Source: Acanthaster planci (lineage: Eukaryota > Echinodermata > Asteroidea > Valvatida > Acanthasteridae). Taken from it: a DNA stretch of 64,000 nucleotides. The stretch lies in assembly GCF_001949145.1 (NCBI RefSeq), contig NW_019091406.1, positions 1,070,742 to 1,134,741 on the forward strand, read 5' to 3'. Position 1 is the first letter of the stretch, and every line of letters begins with the position of its first letter. Under the pieces are notes generated by a model. That model did not search any database and had not been told where the DNA came from. It saw only the letters and a program-made list of their open reading frames with translations. This document shows, in pieces, positions 50,030 through 62,289 of this stretch. Position numbers and translations under genes: made by a program.

Positions 50030-50810
50030 TTACCCGTTGACAATGAGTATTCCCCTAGTGGGAATGCCATGGGGTGCACAGTTTGAACGCTGACGGGGCG
50101 GCGGAGCAGAATGTAATCTGTTAACACACAGTACATGTGTGAGCGCACCGCCGAGCAATAGTATGGCGAGTCGTAAGGGTTGAGGCTAGTTCCCCCATAA
50201 AAAAGAAAGGCAATGAAAAACAATAAGACAAGAAAAAAGACAAAATGGAAAAAATAGATGAAAGGGGGTGAAAATTACCAATTTGGTTTCAACTACCCCC
50301 GTCATTTCTTCACCAGTTTACTGCTAATCCTAGTGAGACCCTCGGTTCTGGCTTCCTTGGAGTGTAACTGGCATAATATGCCTTAATATGCCTGTATTTA
50401 TAGTAGCAAATACATTTTTTGTTTATACACCAGCTTATGAACTCAACAACAGGCCACTGTACGAATTGCCAAAATTACAGCTCTTGTTTCCTGTGAGTAC
50501 ACATTTAGGATGAAACATTTCGTCTCGGGTATCCGGGACTGCGTGAGTGACGATCTGGATGACCACACAGCGACTGATGGATGAAACATCGAAGCCGCCA
50601 TACCAAAGATGTGAGCCTGTTCACAGTCAAGTTGAGTGCCTGAAGCTGCGTCTTGGACGGGATGGATGGTTGGTTGTTCAGGCTTCCTGGTGAACTGCAC
50701 TTTTAGTAGAGCGACTTCTATTTGACTGTTGTCAAGAGTTTGTCTCCCCTATTGCACCTATTGGTAGGGGGCTCTATATCCGTCATTTCGCTTCTTGCCA
50801 CGATGTCTCA
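50030..50810. other. 5' flank of mucin gene C, conserved block
   Basis: Counterpart of 13780-14680. The YY1-like motif is altered to GAAATGACGGAT, and the middle part carries a deletion of roughly 60 bases relative to A. Confidence 0.4.
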
Positions 50811-51679
50811 CATTACGCATTTTACAACTCAAATTAAATTGAATACACCAAATATGAATTATTTTTAAAAATTATTCTTTAAATATTTCGTCTAGGGGAA
50901 TTATATGTAGGTAGGTGTTTGTCAGTTTGCATTCTGTAGGCCTAAATAATCAGAAATTAGGAGGAAAACTGAATTATTATTATTATTATATGAACAAATA
51001 ACCAGAAGTAATTCACTTATATTCACACTTGGTGTCACAAAGCTGTCAAATAAACCACTTTGATACGGTGTTTCACATTTAATGCAAGATCCGCCGTGCG
51101 AGATATGAGATGGCAGACGCAGAACACCATACCGTGAATTTCCAATTTTAGTGTCATTGACGTGTCTCACAGGCAGCCAGGTGGGTATTCCACTTTCCGT
51201 TCATATTCTAGCTGTAAAGCAATGGTTTGTTTTCACTTTAGCATTAACTGAGGCACGTCCATGCTGTATCGTATCAGTCTTTGTTTCAGCTTAATCTGTT
51301 TGATAATTTTGTTAACATAGTCTCCCATTGTCCGCAAAACTACATTTAGTATTTTTTATGTTTAAGGTGAACGAAAAACGGACAATTATTTTTTGGCTCC
51401 AGCATTGAAAGTTTCATTGGTATCATTTGAGCACATTTTACAGAGTTACAAAATGACGCCGAAAATCTCTCCCGGAAATAATACAATTTGACCCGGCCAT
51501 GTAATGAAATTGCACTGCGATTGCGTTGAGAAAAGTGCAAGTTGTTACTCCTCTCTCAACTTTTTTTTATAGCGGAGAGAGTTGCTTCTAAATGACAAGA
51601 TCGAATCCCAGAAATCTATGCTCTTTACGTCATACTCCAGCAAGCTGTAGAGGTCTAATGCCAGGGTTTATGCGAATAC

Positions 51680-53869
51680 CAGAGTTGTAGACTGAAGTCA
51701 CTTGACTTGGACTCAACTCGGACTCGAGTTGCTATTTTTGTGACTCGCGACTTGACTTGTGACAATCAGTTGTTAACTTCTGACTTTACTTGTACTTGCA
51801 CATTTTGACTTGTTACCAACACAAGTCAGAAAACTACCATTGAACCCATTACAGTTTTATACTAGGCCTATCAACTTACGCATTGCGTTCATACAATAAT
51901 CATTGTAAGACTTCGTTCAGATCGCGAATTTTACTTCGGTTTTGTCGGCCCAAGGCTACGTCTGAATCACTTAGCTGTTGTGTTGTAGTCTTGCACATTT
52001 GTTCGGAAGTGCTTACGTTTTTTATTGTTTCACCAAACTTCAAGCTTCGCTTATATTTAATATTCCATATCAGTTTATGACGTCACTCAACTTAGAATTA
52101 AAAACAAAAATAGCAAATGCCTTCAAGACATGCCAATAGGTTATTTCTGCCCATAATTAGATATTTGTTGAGCATTCATCTTCTAAATTTCCATTTTTGT
52201 ATTGGGAGAAATGTGCCAGATTCGCGGTAGACTTGAATCAAGTGGGACTTATGTTGCTCGTCCTCAGTCAACCATCTTTCAGCCTGTACGCACTTGACGG
52301 TCGTCGCGCTCGGCCCGGCAGCTTGCATAACCCTTATGAGGCGCCCTCATTTGATAGCCTTTATTGTACAGCGTGTGTCTGACGTCACCAGTCAGTGGTC
52401 GAGTTCGGGCGGCCTGTTCTTGACACAGGTTTCTTGTTCTCGCTCTCGAACAGCAGGAACACGAGTCAAGAACACTGTTCTCGGAACAGGATCACACATC
52501 ACCTCCTCGTCAGGGTTTTACAGGAACACACGGAAAACTCGTGAGATTTTGATTTTTAAACAGCTACAAAAAGTAGAGAGATGGCTTCCAAATCCATAGA
52601 CCATATAGACAATGGGAAGTTTTGCAAAATTAACATTAATTATTTTCCGGAACACAGAAATGAATGTTCCTGTTTATATAGAAAAGAATTCTGCCTATCC
52701 AAACCTTAACTCTCGAATAACGTACATGGACCCCGCCATGTTGCATGTTGCTTGTAATAACCGGTTGTTTGTTTCAGGCGCTCGAGCGGCCGACCCACGA
52801 ACAACAAATCCAGCTGTTCGTGAACATAGGCGAACAAGCCGACCGAACTCAGCCAGTAAGTCCGACTTGACAGATAAGCCAATTGGACCCTCCGTCGGTG
52901 ATATGTAGTTATTCATAACTGCATGTGAACGACATGACCTTGCAAAATGTATACGGAATTTCCACCAATCAAAGTAGCCAGACCTGTAGACTCGTTCATT
53001 ATAATGCAGGTATGAACGACGTAAAACAAGTCCGGCACTGTGATTGGTTGCTACCACTTTTGGTAGATAAGCCCATTCGCTGTGTACAAACGGGTCGGCA
53101 GATTCGTGAAGTTGGGATTTCTGGACTGAAGTCATAGTAATAAGAGGGCGCGAAATGGCGTGCGGTCTCGATATGTATCCAAAACATAACCATAGACGTC
53201 ACAGAGATCCCGACTTGAGTCAAGTCTAGATTCGCGGTACTAAAGCGAGCGGAGACATCACACATCGTGACTGTACCGTGTGCCACACGGCAAATATTTA
53301 AAATGGCTCAAATGTTTTGGTTATAAACCTATCTGCGCTCATCACAAGCTCTCGGGTACTGCCCCTGACAATTGAAGGATGCTTGTGAGTGCCGAACTCA
53401 AAGTGTCATTAGAAAAGGTCGAACATGATGTTGGCTGATGTGTCAGTTGGAAAACGTCGTTCGTGAACGTGAAGCAGACAGCTTGAAGGTTATTTGCATA
53501 GCTTTATTCTCGATCATCTCTCAAGTTATATGAATTATGCATATCTTATCATTCCTTTTAAAGCCTGTTGCCGACCCTGGTCAAACAAATATCCAATTTC
53601 CATCCGGTGTGGTTCGTGTCGCTGATTGGGAAATAACTATGGACAGTCTTGGAACCAAGACCAGGCTGTGGCTTGAAATCACACATCGTGCGACAGTGCG
53701 ACTAGACGTGTATTTGGATAAAAAGACTTGAGACTTGCTTGTGCTTGGACCAACTTGATTTGTGACTTGACTTGACCTGTGATCAAATGACTTGTGACTT
53801 GACTTGTGGCTGGACAAATTAATTGTGACTTGATTTGGACTTGCAAAAGTTGAATTGTTACCACCTCTG
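51680..53869. mobile_element. Non-autonomous hAT-like DNA transposon, 2.19 kb
   Basis: The element starts CAGAGTTGTAGAC and ends with the inverted CAGAGGTGGTAAC, and is flanked by 8-bp duplications GCGAATAC (51672-51679 and 53870-53877). Copy A has a single GCGAGTAC at the empty site near 16206. CAGAG-type ends with an 8-bp duplication are the hAT signature. Both subterminal regions are packed with GACTTG/ACTTGACTTG and GACTCG repeats, as expected of transposase-binding arrays. No transposase was recognised; the inner frames of about 100-146 codons (for example 52695-53135) look non-coding. Confidence 0.8.
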
Positions 53870-56800
53870 GCGAATACCCCTGACCGACCAGAATGAGAAT
53901 TGCCACTAAACCTCTGCCAAGGCTTGGGGAGTGGACAAAATGAGCATACGTGGGTATAGGTGGGTCCTATAGGTGGGTTATCGGAGGGGGGGGAGTCAAA
54001 GGTGCTTTTACACTCAAGAGAACTGATACGATTTCACTAGACCATCGGATGTGATGAGGAAGCGCCTCTGCTACTTTTCAACACAGCGTGCACGAGTACA
54101 CGTCAAGTGTCTTTGAAAAGTCGGGCCTTTGTGAAGATGTAGTTAATGGTAAACCCATAACCGTGGCCCTCCCCCAAAATGAATCTTTATGAAAACTCTT
54201 CAGCAATACGTCTGTCAGGAGATCAATAGAAGCTGAAATTTCCTTTTGGCAAACAAATTTTTACCGGTTGCTTAGTCAACCTTAAGAACCATTTCTCGTC
54301 TGGGGAATCGATCAGGGAAAATAATAAAAACTTTTCTAAAGCTTCTGAGTGTCTGTGATCCCTTCAAGAGCTCCCTGGTCGACCCTCATAGAGAAGGTCA
54401 CCACGGCTAGCATGTCAATTGCTCACAATAACACTACTCATCCAAGGGCGAGTAGTGGCATGTTTACTACACTGATCTCAATATTTATGGTTTTGACTGA
54501 AGGTGGTGCCTTTTCGTTCTGTACATGGAAGCAGTTCTAAAGATCCCCAGTGCCCTTCAAAGTTACCATGGACAATACAGCTGAGAACGGAACTAAACTA
54601 ACACATTATGATCCTGGAATGGTCTTGGAACTCAATGAATACGCACAAAAATACCATGAATGTTTGTGTTAGTCCGAATACCGTATGCGGTTGACGTTTG
54701 GGGCGTGCTGTTATTCCTTTATCTCACAAGTTGTACATTAACTTAGAATATTATTTATTTCCATGTACTGACAGACGCATAGAGGAAGTTTGGTTTACTG
54801 CGGGTTCAATTCAATTCAAACAATGGAGTGGTGCGTGTTTCAAACGCGAACTAATTGAAATCAAAGGGTGATGTTATCGCCCAAACATTGTCACCAAGGA
54901 CTGGTTTCCATGTCAACATGACAACAAACTAACAACGCAGGGTTCACCAAGAAACAGTTACGCAGAGCCATAGAATAACGGTGCATTCCCTCCTGTCCTT
55001 CCTGCTACCTTCGCGTGAGGTAGGTTAATGATTCAGAACAGTGAGTTAGTGGAGTACACAATAAAATTGGCGCCATGTTTTCAATATAATTTTGGTCGCC
55101 CTTTTACTGTCGTCCTTCGAAATTCGTTTCACTTTGTAACTTTTCCTCCCCGCCTTTACGTATTTTTATTTCATTTTATTTTTTCAACAAAACATTTGAA
55201 AAAAATGTAGGAAGCAAGTATCAACTGCATTGTGAGAGTTGCGAAAAATCACAAGCTTGCTCGAGTGGGATTCGAACCTCAGACCTCTTACTTTCTTGTT
55301 GCAGACGTCTTCAGAATGACGAGATATATTTTGACCCATTATGAACCTTATCTGCATTACACTATTGGTTTGGTGTATCAGAAAAGCAAAGATGGACGCT
55401 TTTCTCAATCTGCAACACAGCAGCTTTACTGAAGCAAAGGGAAGAGTAGGGGAAATCCTTAACATGATGTAATCAGGACATTATCACATCAATACAAATT
55501 CCGTTTGCTGGTGTCCACAATAAACAAGCAATCAGCAACCATAATATTACTGAGTTGCTGTAACAACTATTGTACTGGCCGTGGTCAGTTGCCATTAAGT
55601 CTTAATCTTAACTGCAAAGAAAGTTAAGCTTGCTTTGAATATAGGTTACGAGCGTCCCAAAAATTCCAAACAAAGTGTGCACCAGAAGTCAAATCGTTGC
55701 CCAAGAAAAAGCAAGGAATACCCAACCTATTACCTTACTGTGGGACAATTTTCAAAATGCAGGTCAATATCATAATGAGAATAACTTCACCATTATAGAA
55801 TGCGACAACGTGTGAAAGTTGTAGGTCGAGATTATAAAGAATTAATGACAGTGATCATTGAAACAACTAGTCAGAAACGAAAGCAGCAGCTGTGGCTTCA
55901 AATGGTTTTAGACATGGACTCAACACCAACTCTCACTGGATGGAGGGAGCCGGGCGCTTACCGGCTGAAAACTTGGTATCACACTTTGTTCACAAGAACC
56001 GGGATAAACTGTATTCTGTTTGCGTGTTTCCGGATACATAGCCGCCCATTTTCCTCCACGTCATGTCCACTTTACTGGCTGTTTACACACGTATCGTTAA
56101 ATTTGGATGTTCTAGCAAAACATCGAATTTTTGAAAGCAGTGTACCATGCAGCGTTCCACTCTTCTCCCTGAGAGAAACTACAGGCCTGCTCGATTCAAA
56201 ACAGCAGTGTGAAAAAATCTCTACTGCAAAACGGTTTATCTGGTTAGGTTTAAACTTTGTCGACATCAAAACATAGATGTCTGAAAATATATACATTCGT
56301 GTACTAAGCTTATGGTCAATTTCATGGTAGCACCAAGTGACGGTATTTTTTTAATTCAATATCAAAATCAGAGCTATTCGGTCTCGTTTTATTGTCGTGT
56401 AATTAGTATTCACATCGTAACATTTTATCTCGTTTATTTCTTCTAAATTGCGGAAAATCTCAGAATATATTAATAATTAAGTTTGCTACCTGTGACAAAA
56501 CAAGAGGTGAGAAACGTTTTCCGATTATTTCGATCTACGAAAGTGGCTTAATTTGGGGGGCAAATGTACAGATGGTTGACTTCATGGTATAAAAGTAAAT
56601 CAAATATTGCAAATGCAGAATCTTTTGTCACGGCATTACCATCGCCTCAGAATGCAGCTGTTGGAATAAACTGGTCAAGGCAAAATTTGCGAAAAGTAAA
56701 TGTCTTTTGACGAAGAAGTGAGGCTTAATGCAACTTGAGCGTATAGTCAAATAGGAAAGTGCTGATTTTTCCTTTCTCCGTTCTGTCGCCTTACTTCATG

Positions 56801-57480
56801 TGCCCAAAGTTCAGCATGCATAACTTACTTGTGAGTTTTTTCAAAAGCTGAACCTCGATATGATGGCATTGGTGAGGGCGACAACAAGGATGACGTTAAT
56901 AATTATGAAGATTGTGACGGCTGAGATAGAGGCCAATTATGATCGGTAAGGACGAGGATATCAGCTGAACCATGGGGACGTTTTCGGAAATGAGTGTTCA
57001 AAGAGAAAGATCGGGGGAAATGTTGAACGGACATTTCGAGACCTTTTTGAACTGTCTTCACAAAACGCTTTCCCGAACTAAAACTAAAACTAAAAGTAAA
57101 TTTATAGAAAATGTGAATAAAATTAAAACGAGGGGAAAAGGAAAATAACAATAATAAGGTGAATATTTACAAATAGGTCATTTGGGAGACAGTTAGTGGT
57201 AACTTTTTCAGCATTGGGGAGACACTGGCTTTTAGGGAGACATTTCAGTGTCTCCTTATTTTCAAACTACCAGAAGGAGGCCGAATTTTATCGTCCAAAT
57301 TTTGAGAGATGATAGATTAGGGTCTAAAATGAAAACATACAAAGTTTCCTTGCACGTTCTTGTGGGAATGTCTTCCTAATGGCCAATAAGTGGTAATTAA
57401 AAAAATGTATGAGAAAAGAGATAAGATGACGATAATTAAAACAACGTCAACAGCAGTGTTTAGCTCCAGGTCACACTTAC

Positions 57481-57611
57481 CAGAAACGGACACTTCCAGC
57501 AATGCTTTAAGATTCTCAAGGATCGACTGCCGCTCCAGGAAGGCTTTAGGTCTTACCACTCCTCCGACGTTATCATCAAGATTCACCAAAATCCTCCAAG
57601 GGATCCTCCAG
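57481..57611 (-). CDS. Candidate internal exon with LVNLDDNVGG motif (copy C)
   Basis: On the minus strand, an acceptor (cacgacttag) precedes 131 nt open in one frame, ending at donor CTG|GTAAGT. It encodes 43 residues, beginning WRIPWRILVNLDDNVGGVV and continuing through RPKAFLERQSILENLKALLE. Copy A keeps the same acceptor and WRLLVNIDDNVGG, with conservative amino-acid changes, but then frameshifts. Preservation of the reading frame up to the break supports ancestral coding. Phases differ on the two sides (2 in, 1 out), unlike the mucin exons, so this probably belonged to a different gene duplicated with the segment. I do not recognise the family and see no partner exons. Confidence 0.42.
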
Positions 57612-58936
57612 CTAAGTCGTGTTTGACGTTAGTTTCGTTTTTGCAACCCAAAAATAATGCAGGTTGTAATCATCCCATAAACTGTTGCAGACTCTGAATT
57701 CTGTCTCAGGCAAAAAATGCTTCTGTGATACGCAAAGGCTCAAGTGAAAGATCTAGAGCGTGTTCAGTGTATTGATTTTGTTTTCCTTGACATTGTTGAT
57801 TAAATATCAAACAGGGCATGAACTTTGGATTGGAAATCATATTTTGTATATAACCTAATACGGTCTGCACAATCAAGACAAATAACCCCTCCTACCAATA
57901 TATCACCGCCAACAGCCATCCAATCCGGTGCGTCCATCCATATTTGACCAGTTAGCTTCGTTATGATTGCTGCTGTGCCATGCATATTCATTAACAGTGC
58001 CAACTACATTTTAAACAACCATTTACTGCTGTTTGAGAGCGCTGATCCAATGCAATAACAAAATCCCGCTTAGATTAGCTTCTAATCGAAGTGAGGTTTT
58101 TAGTGATCTGTTAAAAGACTTTCAAGTCATAATCTATGTGCGCACGAGATTAAGCACTTGCCGATTAATTGGGATTTTCTGAGGGAAAAAAAATTGAACA
58201 AAGCTAGAAATCCTGAGAGACGATTATCAGAATTGCTCCCTTTACATTTTCAATGGCCCTTGCTGCCAAGGCCTTTTGTGCTCATACTGACATAATTATG
58301 AATTTATCTGAGAAAAGGTCTATTCTGCTCCTGCTGACGATAATGGAAACAATGCAAATGAATGCGAATGTTTTTATTATAACCAGGAAGCAAGCAGAAA
58401 AATTCCTGTGAGTTGTTTTGATCAGTCGTAGTCTCGGTGGTACAAAGCCGACTAGCATATTTTGGTTTCGTTGATGTCATGCCAAGAACAAATAGTCAAA
58501 TTTAGTGACAACATGTGAACAAAAAAATCAGTTCTGCCAGACTACTTGAAGGTATTTGGGACATTTAATAATGTTGGACTATAATGATAATACGAAAAAT
58601 ATTTTCTAAATGTATAACTTTCAGCATAGTCGTGAATTTTATGTTTTGGATTATTTGTCTGATACGTAATATTAAGGAACAGAATTAACATGAACTGTAG
58701 ACTGTTTTTTTAAGACGTGAAAACATCTTCAAAAACAAATTTTTCTCACTTCGTTGGCAACTTTTCACTTAAAATAAAGGTTTGCTGTAATCAAAGACCA
58801 AAGTACGTTATAGATATAAAGCTGTGAAAAAAACTTTTAAAATACAGACTAATTTGACGACCAGAGACAGAAGCCAATATAATTTTTATGTGGTTTCTGT
58901 TTTCAAAAAACAAATCTACGTATTGTGCGTTGCAAG

Positions 58937-59097
58937 AAGTATCTGCAAAAGTACGACAGGACAACCCACCCGAATTGAAGCCCAAACTCTCCGACAAAGA
59001 AGACGCACTCTTGGAAAGTTTAACTCAGATGATGATGAAGGGGCTGTCAGTGGGCAATAAACCAGAACTGATAACGCCTCCCTTTTTTGTACCGTAG
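58937..59097 (+). CDS. Candidate plus-strand terminal exon, unidentified protein
   Basis: After a possible acceptor (tgcgttgcaag), a frame reads EVSAKVRQDNPPELKPKLSD, KEDALLESLTQMMMKGLSVG and NKPELITPPFFVP, then TAG. The sequence is hydrophilic, helical in the middle and Pro-rich at the end, and uses C/G-ending codons (CTC, GAC, AAG) more than the surroundings, so it looks coding. It lies just outside the right border of duplicon C. I found no matching upstream exon or clear polyadenylation signal and do not recognise the family. It could be a fragment of a retrocopy. Confidence 0.38.
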
Positions 59098-60237
59098 GGT
59101 GCGCCCCAGTAACTAAGTTTCCATAGGCACTAGTGATTAATCCCTATATTTCAAAATTCATTTAGAAATACTCACAACTCTCACTCAGGTTACACACAGA
59201 AATTGTGATCAGCATCTTTCTCTCATTTTCTGTTCAATTTTGGTGGGTTGACCAATGAATTTTTGAGAAATTCTCACCAAAAGCGTTCCGCCCCTAAAAA
59301 AAAAGATATTTCCCTCAGTGGGAAAAGTAGTCATTTTGAAAAAGTATCCTTCTGCAAAACTCCTAAATAGTGCCACTTTCGGACCCGATTGCCTCCAAAT
59401 TGCTCAGAATTGGAAGCCTTGTGTCCAGGCCAGATTTTAGTTATTTTACCATAATTATTTCTTCAATTCCACAATTTCAAGGCTCTCGGGACTCTCTGAT
59501 ATTATAGAATATGTTGAGTACATAAAACTTTTATAGATGAGCTTGGCGGACACATTTGTAGCCTATTTACGGGGGTGCACCCACGAGAACATCCTTGACC
59601 GTTGCGCGCACGCGTTTGGCAAGTGGCGACACCCAACAGTCGAAGAGGCATTATTATAATACGAACCAGCTGTCCATGAGCGTTGTGCCACTGACTGCAG
59701 TAACGGCATTTAATTCTGGTTGTCGAATTACACGTGGTCGCAGACCAGGAAATATACTCAAAAGTGCCTGCGCCAGCCAAATCATTGTTTGCATGTGGTG
59801 TACGGAAAGAAAGGTGACATTTACGAACAGGAATACTAGCTTGTTTCAGTGTGAGGTTAAATGAAATCAGCATTATAACATGGTGTATTCTGCAATGGAG
59901 TGTCTGTGTGATTTTTCAAACTTTCTAAGTGCTGCACGACCTCTTTAGATGGCAGTTTCCACATAAATGTAAGTTATCAGAGTACCAAATCAGAACAAAA
60001 AACAAAATACAATTCATGAACTAAACTTCTGAAGTCTGGTACAAGTACCTTTCCTACCTACCTACTTTATTCCCTTTCTTTGTTCCGTACCCTTCGGGTT
60101 GTGCTGTTCTTTACGCCATGATTTGCCTGTTTGGGACCATGGCAGCTTTTCTATGGGTTTCTTTGTTTCCTTTGAGTCCAAATCAAAGGAATGTGTGGGC
60201 GTGCTTGAACGCATACCAGTATAGATTTTAAGGACGG
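59098..60237. other. Spacer with no supported gene
   Basis: Short open frames at 59502-59873 on both strands overlap each other and show no recognisable domain. Confidence 0.4.
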
Positions 60238-60450
60238 TAGAGGGCGAGCGGGTTAGGGTAACGGTTCCCTTCTCGCCTTGCACCAGTGAGGCCCGGGTTC
60301 GAGTCCCCGGCTTTAGGTGCATGCAGTTTCCAGTCCATACTCGCCCTCGCAGGTTTTCTCCGGGTACTCCAGTTTTCTCCGACCTCTCAAGCTAGATCGT
60401 CTTCCTAACTCCGTAATGTGATACTGATTAATAAAGGTTATAAATAAACG
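60238..60450 (+). mobile_element. tRNA-derived SINE (third copy, other subfamily)
   Basis: A tRNA-like head with GGGTTAGGGTAACGG (A-box-like) and GGTTCGAGTCC (B box, 60296-60306) is followed by the conserved body GGTTTTCTCCGGGTACTCCA and an AT-rich tail ending AATAAAGGTTATAAATAAA. Heads of this kind are widespread in marine invertebrate SINEs. Confidence 0.7.
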
Positions 60451-62289
60451 TATCGTTATTGGCTCAAATCGCCTGAGTAGCTGACGCTAGCCAGATTAGT
60501 AGGCCCAATATTGGATTGATATTGAAGCTGTTTTTTGTTGAAATAAGATTACACAAACGTTTGCATCCATGGTATACTCCTAAATGGTTGAAGAAAATTG
60601 TCTTGAGAAATTCCCTGATATACTTTGATTCATTGAGAAAAGAAACTAGCTTGGTTACTTTCCTACGAGAATTGACATTTTCAGGACCACATTTTGGCAG
60701 ACTATTATCTGATAGTAGTAAATAAAATTGTGTAAATAGTTCATATCAAAGAGTGCAACCTGCATTTCATTCTTGTGTTTTGTACACCACAGTTTGGAGA
60801 CTGTGACAGTACGTCCTGGTCGTTATAAGTTATTCCTTTTTAATGGTTAAGCAACAGTTATCTGTTCATGTATCACAAGGAAAAAGATCTTCCCTCTACA
60901 ATTTCTTCAAGAATTGTCTTTTTAAGAGCAAACTCTTCCAGGAAAATCCAAACATCACCAAACACGGGCAGTTCTAATTCAGAGAAGTACAAAACTTGAA
61001 AAGAGTATTACATAGTTTTATTGACTGACTAAAGTGTATTTTGTTAGTTTTCAAAAACTATTTACATGGTGACTGCAAACACACTCTTTTAATAAAAAAT
61101 GATATAATTTGCGTAACATTTTTTCATTTATAAATAATATCATATACAGAAAATTTGCATCAATTAGAAAGATCTCTGTAAGAATACTGGACACTTCAAG
61201 CACACGTAAAACTGTTTCAATATGCTCGTCTTTTCCGACTAAATTTGCATAATGTAATTCTAATTAATGTAATTTTAGTTTCCATCTTTTGTGTATTTCA
61301 AACTTGTGAAAACGTAATGACGTCTCATCTCCAAACTTTTGCTTTTGTTGACCCGCAGTCAGGCTGCGTTCATTAATTAAACAGGCCGTTTCTCTTAATA
61401 CCTACTTCATTAATACACAGTCACTCTTTGAATCACTCTGCATACAGTAACGATGTAAAAGGAAAGCTCTGAATACTGGCGTCCTTTAGTACACCAAATT
61501 TGAATTTTATTTGGAACTTTATCTATGAGAAAAGCATGGGGGTCTGCTTATCCTATTTACGACGTCTTGATAAGAACCCCTGAAATTCTTCGTGTCCTTC
61601 AGACACGGTTGGTCGGACGAGTCTCCGACCCCATAGACACGCAAGAGAAGGCAAATCTAAAATCTGTGATAAGGGCTAAAGATTATAACACACGTTTTTT
61701 ATGCCATATATTTTAAAAAACACATATCTGATTTACAACGCATGTGATTCCGATAAGATGTCATTTGAGGGCAAAAGGCCAAAATGAACACACAAGCAAC
61801 GATCACATACAACACACTGAAAAAAGTAATTATGTTAATGAGCTAGCAGGACGTCATTTTGCCAAGACAGTTATGTTGTCCAGTCGGCATGCATAAAGAT
61901 GTGGTAATCCATTGGTCCATCTTGGCAGCATGACGTCAGATTTTTTAGCATACAGTATTCTACAAAAGTATAACCGAGTCCGAATCAATACGGTTGCGGC
62001 CAAGAATAACACGCTGCTATAGGCATCTATCATAGGGCAGCCATTTTGCTTTCCTTTTTTCAGCAATGTAACCAAACTGAGGCTGGAAGGAAAAACAGTC
62101 TATTCCCTTTTATCAATATGTGAAGTTGCATCACTGTAATCAGTGAGTCTAAAGGAAACAGGACAAAGAAAGGCGCATATCAGAATAAAGGTGTATGGCG
62201 AAGTGGCTGTGGCCGCAGTGGCTCCACATGGCGCACGTGTTATTACTAGACGCAGCCGTAATTCAGTCGGTCAGCATCGATCTAGCGGC
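60451..62289. other. 3' flank of gene D, no supported gene
   Basis: AT-rich. A minus-strand stretch near 61665-61519 has an acceptor-like end, a 45-codon frame, a stop and AATAAA (about 61510-61505). It could be an untranslated or alternative 3' exon of gene D, but nothing else supports it. Confidence 0.35.

Larger units (their letters stand above)
42600..58820. repeat. Segmental duplicon, copy C
   Basis: This is the right-hand copy of the triplicated segment. It contains the assembly gap, a complete but shortened mucin-like gene (47580-49746) and a private 2.2-kb hAT-like insertion. Its right end matches the right end of B near 38.97 kb. Confidence 0.8.

Noticed and set aside
52695-53135. 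146-codon minus-strand frame as a hAT transposase fragment
   Set aside because: No DDE or hATC-type motif is visible, and it overlaps another open frame on the opposite strand.
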